A stretch of DNA of 25,013 bases from the NCBI GenBank assembly GCA_964481255.1, contig CAYZTZ010000036.1, forward strand, positions 1 to 25,013. The letters run 5' to 3'. The translations under genes were made by a program, and so were the position numbers. The DNA comes from UBA6911 sp964481255 (GTDB lineage Bacteria; Acidobacteriota; UBA6911). Shown piece after piece: positions 21,873-25,013 of this stretch (position 1 is its first letter; each line of letters begins with the position of its first letter). The notes beneath the pieces were generated by a model. It made no database searches. It worked only from the letters and a program-made list of their open reading frames with translations, and was not told where the DNA came from.

Positions 21873-23756
21873 ATGAATGCTGAAGATAAGCTCCTGACTT
21901 TGGAAGATGTAGCCGATCGTCTGAAAATATCGATCAGCACTGTACGCCGATGGGTAAAATCCAATGAATTGCGATCCATCAAGATAGGCAATCGTGGTCA
22001 ATACCGCATCAGTTTAAGAGACCTTGAAGAGTTCTTGGCGGAACAAGAATCCCAGACGTCGGACACGTCCACGGTAGCGATTCTAAAGAGGGGCCGCGAA
22101 TGGCGGCAGGCCATTGACTGGGCCAAGGCGCACACGAAGTACATCGTGGTGACGGGCGGCGTGATCTCGGGCTTGGGGAAGGGTATCGCAGCGGCCTCTA
22201 TCGGGAAACTTCTCAATTCACGTCTGACGATTGTGCCCATCAAGTGCGACGGGTATCTGAACACGGACCCGGGGACCATGAATCCGATCGAGCACGGCGA
22301 GGTGTTCGTTCTGGATGACGGCGGCGAGGTGGACATGGATTTCGGCCACTACGAACGCTTCCTCGGGGTCACCTGCCGTTTCGAATGGAACCTCACCATG
22401 GGCAAGGTCTACAAGACCATCCTGGAGCAGGAGCGCGAAGGTTATTATCTGGGGCAGACCGTCCAGCTGATTCCTCACGTGACCGATGTGATCAAGGAAT
22501 GGTTCTACGAGATTCCCGGGCGTCTTCAGGCGGACATCGGGCTGATCGAGATCGGCGGCACGGTCGGGGACATGGAAAACGAGCTGTACCTGGAGGCGGT
22601 GCGGCAGCTGCGGCAGGAAGTCGGCGAATCGAACATATTGTTTGTCCATGTGACCTATGTTCCGATCCCGGCCGGCGTGGAGGAGCAGAAATCCAAGCCG
22701 ACGCAGCAATCGGTCAAGCTGCTCAATGAGCGCGGCATCCGCCCGGACGTCATCATCGGGCGATGCTCGGAGCGATTGACCGAAAAGATCAAGCAGAAGA
22801 TCGCCCTGTTCTGCAATATCGATAAAAACGCCGTGATTTCAGGCCTCGACGTGCCGACCGTCTACCAGATACCTCTGGTTTTCGAGGACGAGGGGCTGAC
22901 GGAGATCGTCCACAAGCGACTCACCATCTATTCTCCCCCGCAGCTGCAGGAATGGCGCAGCCTGGTCGACCGCCTTATGTCTCCCTCGGGCCCGCTGATT
23001 CGAGTGGCCATCTGCGGCAAGTACACCAATCTGCACGATTCCTACGCGAGCGTGATCGAGGCGGTGCGGCATAGCGGGGCGCATGTCGACGGCCGGGTCG
23101 AGATCGACTGGCTGGACACGGCCGAGCTCGAGCGCGGCAACGGCTCCTGCGCCGAGTTTCTGAGCCGGGTGGACGCGGTCATAGTGCCCGGGGGCTTCGG
23201 CACGCGCGGCATTGAGGGTAAAATCCAGGTGATCCGGCATTGCCGCGAAAACGGGATCCCGTTTCTGGGCATCTGCTACGGCATGCAGCTGGCGATCGTG
23301 GAGTTCGCGCGCCATGTGGCGGGCATCGCCGGCGCGCATACCTCCGAAGCGGCCGAGGACGGCTTTGAGGTGGCGGACCCCGTTGTGTGCATCTTGCCGG
23401 AGCAGGTCGGCGTCACCCAGAAGGGAGGGACGATGCGCCTGGGAGGCCACGATATCGTGCTCAAGGAGAATTCGGCCGCGGCCCGAATCTATAACAGCCA
23501 GAGGATTCGGGAGCGCTTCCGGCACCGCTATGAGGTGAATCCCGAATACGTGCCCCGTCTTGAAAAGGCCGGCATGGTGTTTTCAGGTAGCAACCCCGCG
23601 GGCACGATCATGCAGGTGATGGAGCTGCCGGACCATCCCTATTTCCTGGGCTGTCAGTTCCATCCGGAATTGACCTCCAAGCTGGAGGAACCGGCGCCTC
23701 TGTTTCGTGAACTGATCCGGACCGCCTTTGAAAGAAAGCAGGCGGTTCCGGCATAG
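21873..23756 (+). CDS. pyrG: HTH-CTP synthase fusion
   Basis: This 627-residue protein has two parts. Residues 7-58 form an excisionase/MerR-like helix-turn-helix (LTLEDVADRLKISISTVRRW, then the wing with GQYRISLRDLEEFL). Residues 89-627 are a full CTP synthase, which aminates UTP with ATP and glutamine. It shows the P-loop region SGLGKG (99-104), Lys124, IEIGGTVGD (225-233), and a glutaminase domain with Cys468 (GICYGMQ) and His597/Glu599. The two parts share one frame with no ATG, GTG or TTG between codons 56 and 91, so the enzyme cannot start separately without truncation. The 5' 150 nt is about 45% GC and the body about 62%. AAGGG precedes the ATG; a TTG at 21846 would add nine residues. 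carA follows by 8 nt. Some blocks differ from the usual enzyme (CDGYLNTDPG, DMDFGHY). Confidence 0.93.
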   Translation: MNAEDKLLTLEDVADRLKISISTVRRWVKSNELRSIKIGNRGQYRISLRDLEEFLAEQESQTSDTSTVAILKRGREWRQAIDWAKAHTKYIVVTGGVISGLGKGIAAASIGKLLNSRLTIVPIKCDGYLNTDPGTMNPIEHGEVFVLDDGGEVDMDFGHYERFLGVTCRFEWNLTMGKVYKTILEQEREGYYLGQTVQLIPHVTDVIKEWFYEIPGRLQADIGLIEIGGTVGDMENELYLEAVRQLRQEVGESNILFVHVTYVPIPAGVEEQKSKPTQQSVKLLNERGIRPDVIIGRCSERLTEKIKQKIALFCNIDKNAVISGLDVPTVYQIPLVFEDEGLTEIVHKRLTIYSPPQLQEWRSLVDRLMSPSGPLIRVAICGKYTNLHDSYASVIEAVRHSGAHVDGRVEIDWLDTAELERGNGSCAEFLSRVDAVIVPGGFGTRGIEGKIQVIRHCRENGIPFLGICYGMQLAIVEFARHVAGIAGAHTSEAAEDGFEVADPVVCILPEQVGVTQKGGTMRLGGHDIVLKENSAAARIYNSQRIRERFRHRYEVNPEYVPRLEKAGMVFSGSNPAGTIMQVMELPDHPYFLGCQFHPELTSKLEEPAPLFRELIRTAFERKQAVPA

Positions 23757-23764
23757 GAGAATCG

Positions 23765-24913
23765 ATGCAAAAACGCAGGAAAGCGATCCTGGCCCTGGCC
23801 GACGGGAGGGTCTTCCGCGGCTGGTCCGTCGGAGCGACGGGCGAAGCCTGGGGTGAAGTCGTCTTCAACACCTCTTTGACGGGCTATCAGGAAGTGCTGT
23901 CGGACCCGTCCTACCGGGGTCAGATCGTCACCATGACCTACCCGCTGATCGGCAATTACGGCTTGAACCCTGAGGACGTGGAGGCCTCGCGGATCTTTCT
24001 GTCCGGTTTCGTGGTGCGCGAGGACTGCCCGAACCCCAGCAGCTGGCGCAGCCGCTTCAGTCTCGACCAGTACCTGCTCCGCCGCGGCGTCGTGGGCATC
24101 GCCGGGATCGACACGCGCGCGCTGACGCGCCATCTGCGCGAGGAGGGTGCTCAGACGGGCGTTATTTCCACCGTGGATCTCGACCCGAAATCGCTGGCCG
24201 CGCGCGCGGCGGCGTATCCGACGCTCGACGGGCGCGACCTCGTGCGTGAAGTGACCTGCGCCGAGCCCTACGAGTGGACGCAGACGACATGGTCGCCCGA
24301 CCCGCCGGAGAGTCCCGAGGCCGGAGGGAGCGGAGGGAAATTCTACGTTGTGGCTTACGATTACGGAAACAAGCACAACATTCGGCGCAACCTTATGCGG
24401 GCGGGCTGCCGCGTGGATGTGGTGCCGGCGCAGCCGCTGGCCGACGCCGTCCTTGCCAGGAATCCGGACGGCGTCTTTCTCAGCAACGGTCCGGGAGATC
24501 CCGCGGCCGTGACTTATGCCGTCGCCGAAGTGAAAAAGCTCCTGGGCCGCAAGCCGGTTTTCGGGATCTGTCTCGGCCATCAGATACTCTGCCTGGCGCT
24601 GGGCGGAAAAACCTACAAGCTCAAATACGGCCACCACGGCGGAAACCAGCCGGTGATGGACCTGACGACGCGGAAGGTGGAGATCACGGCGCAGAATCAC
24701 GGCTACGCGGTCGACATCGATTCCATGGGCGGCGACGTGATGTGCACGCACATCAATCTGAACGACCAAACGGTGGAGGGCATGGCCCACCGGAAGATGC
24801 CGGTTTTTTCCGTCCAGTATCATCCGGAAGCTTCGCCGGGCCCTCACGACGCGCGCTACCTGTTCGCCCGCTTCGTGGACCTGATGGCGCGCCCTAAGGA
24901 CCGCACAATGTGA
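23765..24913 (+). CDS. carA: Carbamoyl-phosphate synthase small subunit
   Basis: This 382-residue glutaminase subunit supplies ammonia to CarB for carbamoyl phosphate in pyrimidine and arginine synthesis. The N-terminal CarA domain begins with ADGRVFRGWSVGATGEAWGE and FNTSLTGYQE. The class I amidotransferase domain has nucleophile Cys269 in GICLGHQ and the His353/Glu355 pair in QYHPEA. Length is as in other CarA proteins. An insertion-like Pro/Gly/Ser stretch at about 178-191 links the domains. AGGAGA lies before the ATG and the gene begins 8 nt after pyrG, so both pyrimidine genes are co-transcribed. carB is not seen; it may lie beyond the window end, past the hairpin repeats. Confidence 0.96.
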   Translation: MQKRRKAILALADGRVFRGWSVGATGEAWGEVVFNTSLTGYQEVLSDPSYRGQIVTMTYPLIGNYGLNPEDVEASRIFLSGFVVREDCPNPSSWRSRFSLDQYLLRRGVVGIAGIDTRALTRHLREEGAQTGVISTVDLDPKSLAARAAAYPTLDGRDLVREVTCAEPYEWTQTTWSPDPPESPEAGGSGGKFYVVAYDYGNKHNIRRNLMRAGCRVDVVPAQPLADAVLARNPDGVFLSNGPGDPAAVTYAVAEVKKLLGRKPVFGICLGHQILCLALGGKTYKLKYGHHGGNQPVMDLTTRKVEITAQNHGYAVDIDSMGGDVMCTHINLNDQTVEGMAHRKMPVFSVQYHPEASPGPHDARYLFARFVDLMARPKDRTM

Positions 24914-25013
24914 GCACGGCTCTCAAGAGCCGTGCGTTAACTTATTGTTCAGACAGACGGACGGGTCCGGAGACCCGCCCGCACACAAGCTTCGTGAGCA
25001 CGGCTCTCCAGAG
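24911..25013. repeat. Cluster of repeated hairpins at window end
   Basis: The 19-nt sequence at 24911-24929 recurs at 24995-25013 with one mismatch, and the second copy is cut by the window end just where its palindrome would close. Between them is another perfect hairpin, CGGGTC-CGGA-GACCCG (24962-24977). The arrangement resembles a REP/BIME cluster. Confidence 0.65.
24914..24935. terminator. Strong hairpin directly after carA
   Basis: GCACGGCTCT (24914-24923) pairs perfectly with AGAGCCGTGC (24926-24935). It begins at the base after the carA stop codon. No long T-tract follows (GTTAACTTATTGTT), so it may be a terminator of modest strength or an mRNA-stabilising repeat. Confidence 0.5.

Noticed and set aside
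24911..25013. CRISPR array from the repeated GCACGGCTCT units
   Set aside because: Only two copies seen, each a palindrome with near-perfect internal pairing, and no cas genes; hairpin repeats fit better.

Overview
This is a GC-rich (roughly 60%) bacterial chromosomal window. Coding density is high and no rRNA, tRNA, CRISPR array or intact transposase was seen. Lipoprotein and signal-peptide genes, a tat-type radical SAM protein, several Fe-S/radical SAM enzymes, a SagB-type flavoprotein and a GSI glutamine synthetase suggest a Gram-negative, probably anaerobic bacterium. Something in or near Acidobacteriota, Aminicenantes or Desulfobacterota is my guess. The sequence alone does not fix the phylum.

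Layout. (1) 1-4130, plus strand: a perfect 48-bp palindrome, a secreted Sel1-repeat protein, an exported-looking PflX-type radical SAM protein, a CE15 glucuronoyl-esterase-like enzyme and an SGNH esterase. The last two form a secreted esterase pair suited to trimming plant polysaccharides. (2) 4131-8099, plus strand: a noncoding stretch with heptamer repeats and a GC-rich leader, then a radical SAM/SPASM protein, an overlapping LolA/LolB-like lipoprotein, a possible 42-codon ORF, and a SagB/ThcOx-type dehydrogenase. (3) 8324-11090, minus strand: a QueG-like iron-sulfur protein, a cupin with a terminator behind it, and a TolB-like beta-propeller lipoprotein. (4) 11420-15376, plus strand: a soluble hybrid histidine kinase (PAS-PAS-HisKA-HATPase-REC-REC-Hpt) with a REC-GGDEF diguanylate cyclase 12 nt downstream. 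(5) 15590-17500, minus strand: a TPR protein, and a second cupin paralogous to the first with a 178-bp inverted-repeat element at its 3' end. (6) 17847-24913: glnA on the minus strand, and asnB, pyrG and carA on the plus strand. One enzyme makes glutamine and three use its amide nitrogen.

The most unusual object is the pyrG gene. Its single uninterrupted frame encodes an excisionase/MerR-like helix-turn-helix domain fused to a complete CTP synthase. No ordinary start codon lies between the two parts. The HTH part and its promoter region are AT-rich against a GC-rich enzyme body, and an inverted repeat sits on the predicted transcription start. I read this as a recently assembled candidate trigger enzyme that may repress its own gene. 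The glnA-asnB intergenic region also holds two palindromes placed on a predicted glnA promoter. The window ends in a run of hairpin-forming repeats directly after carA.
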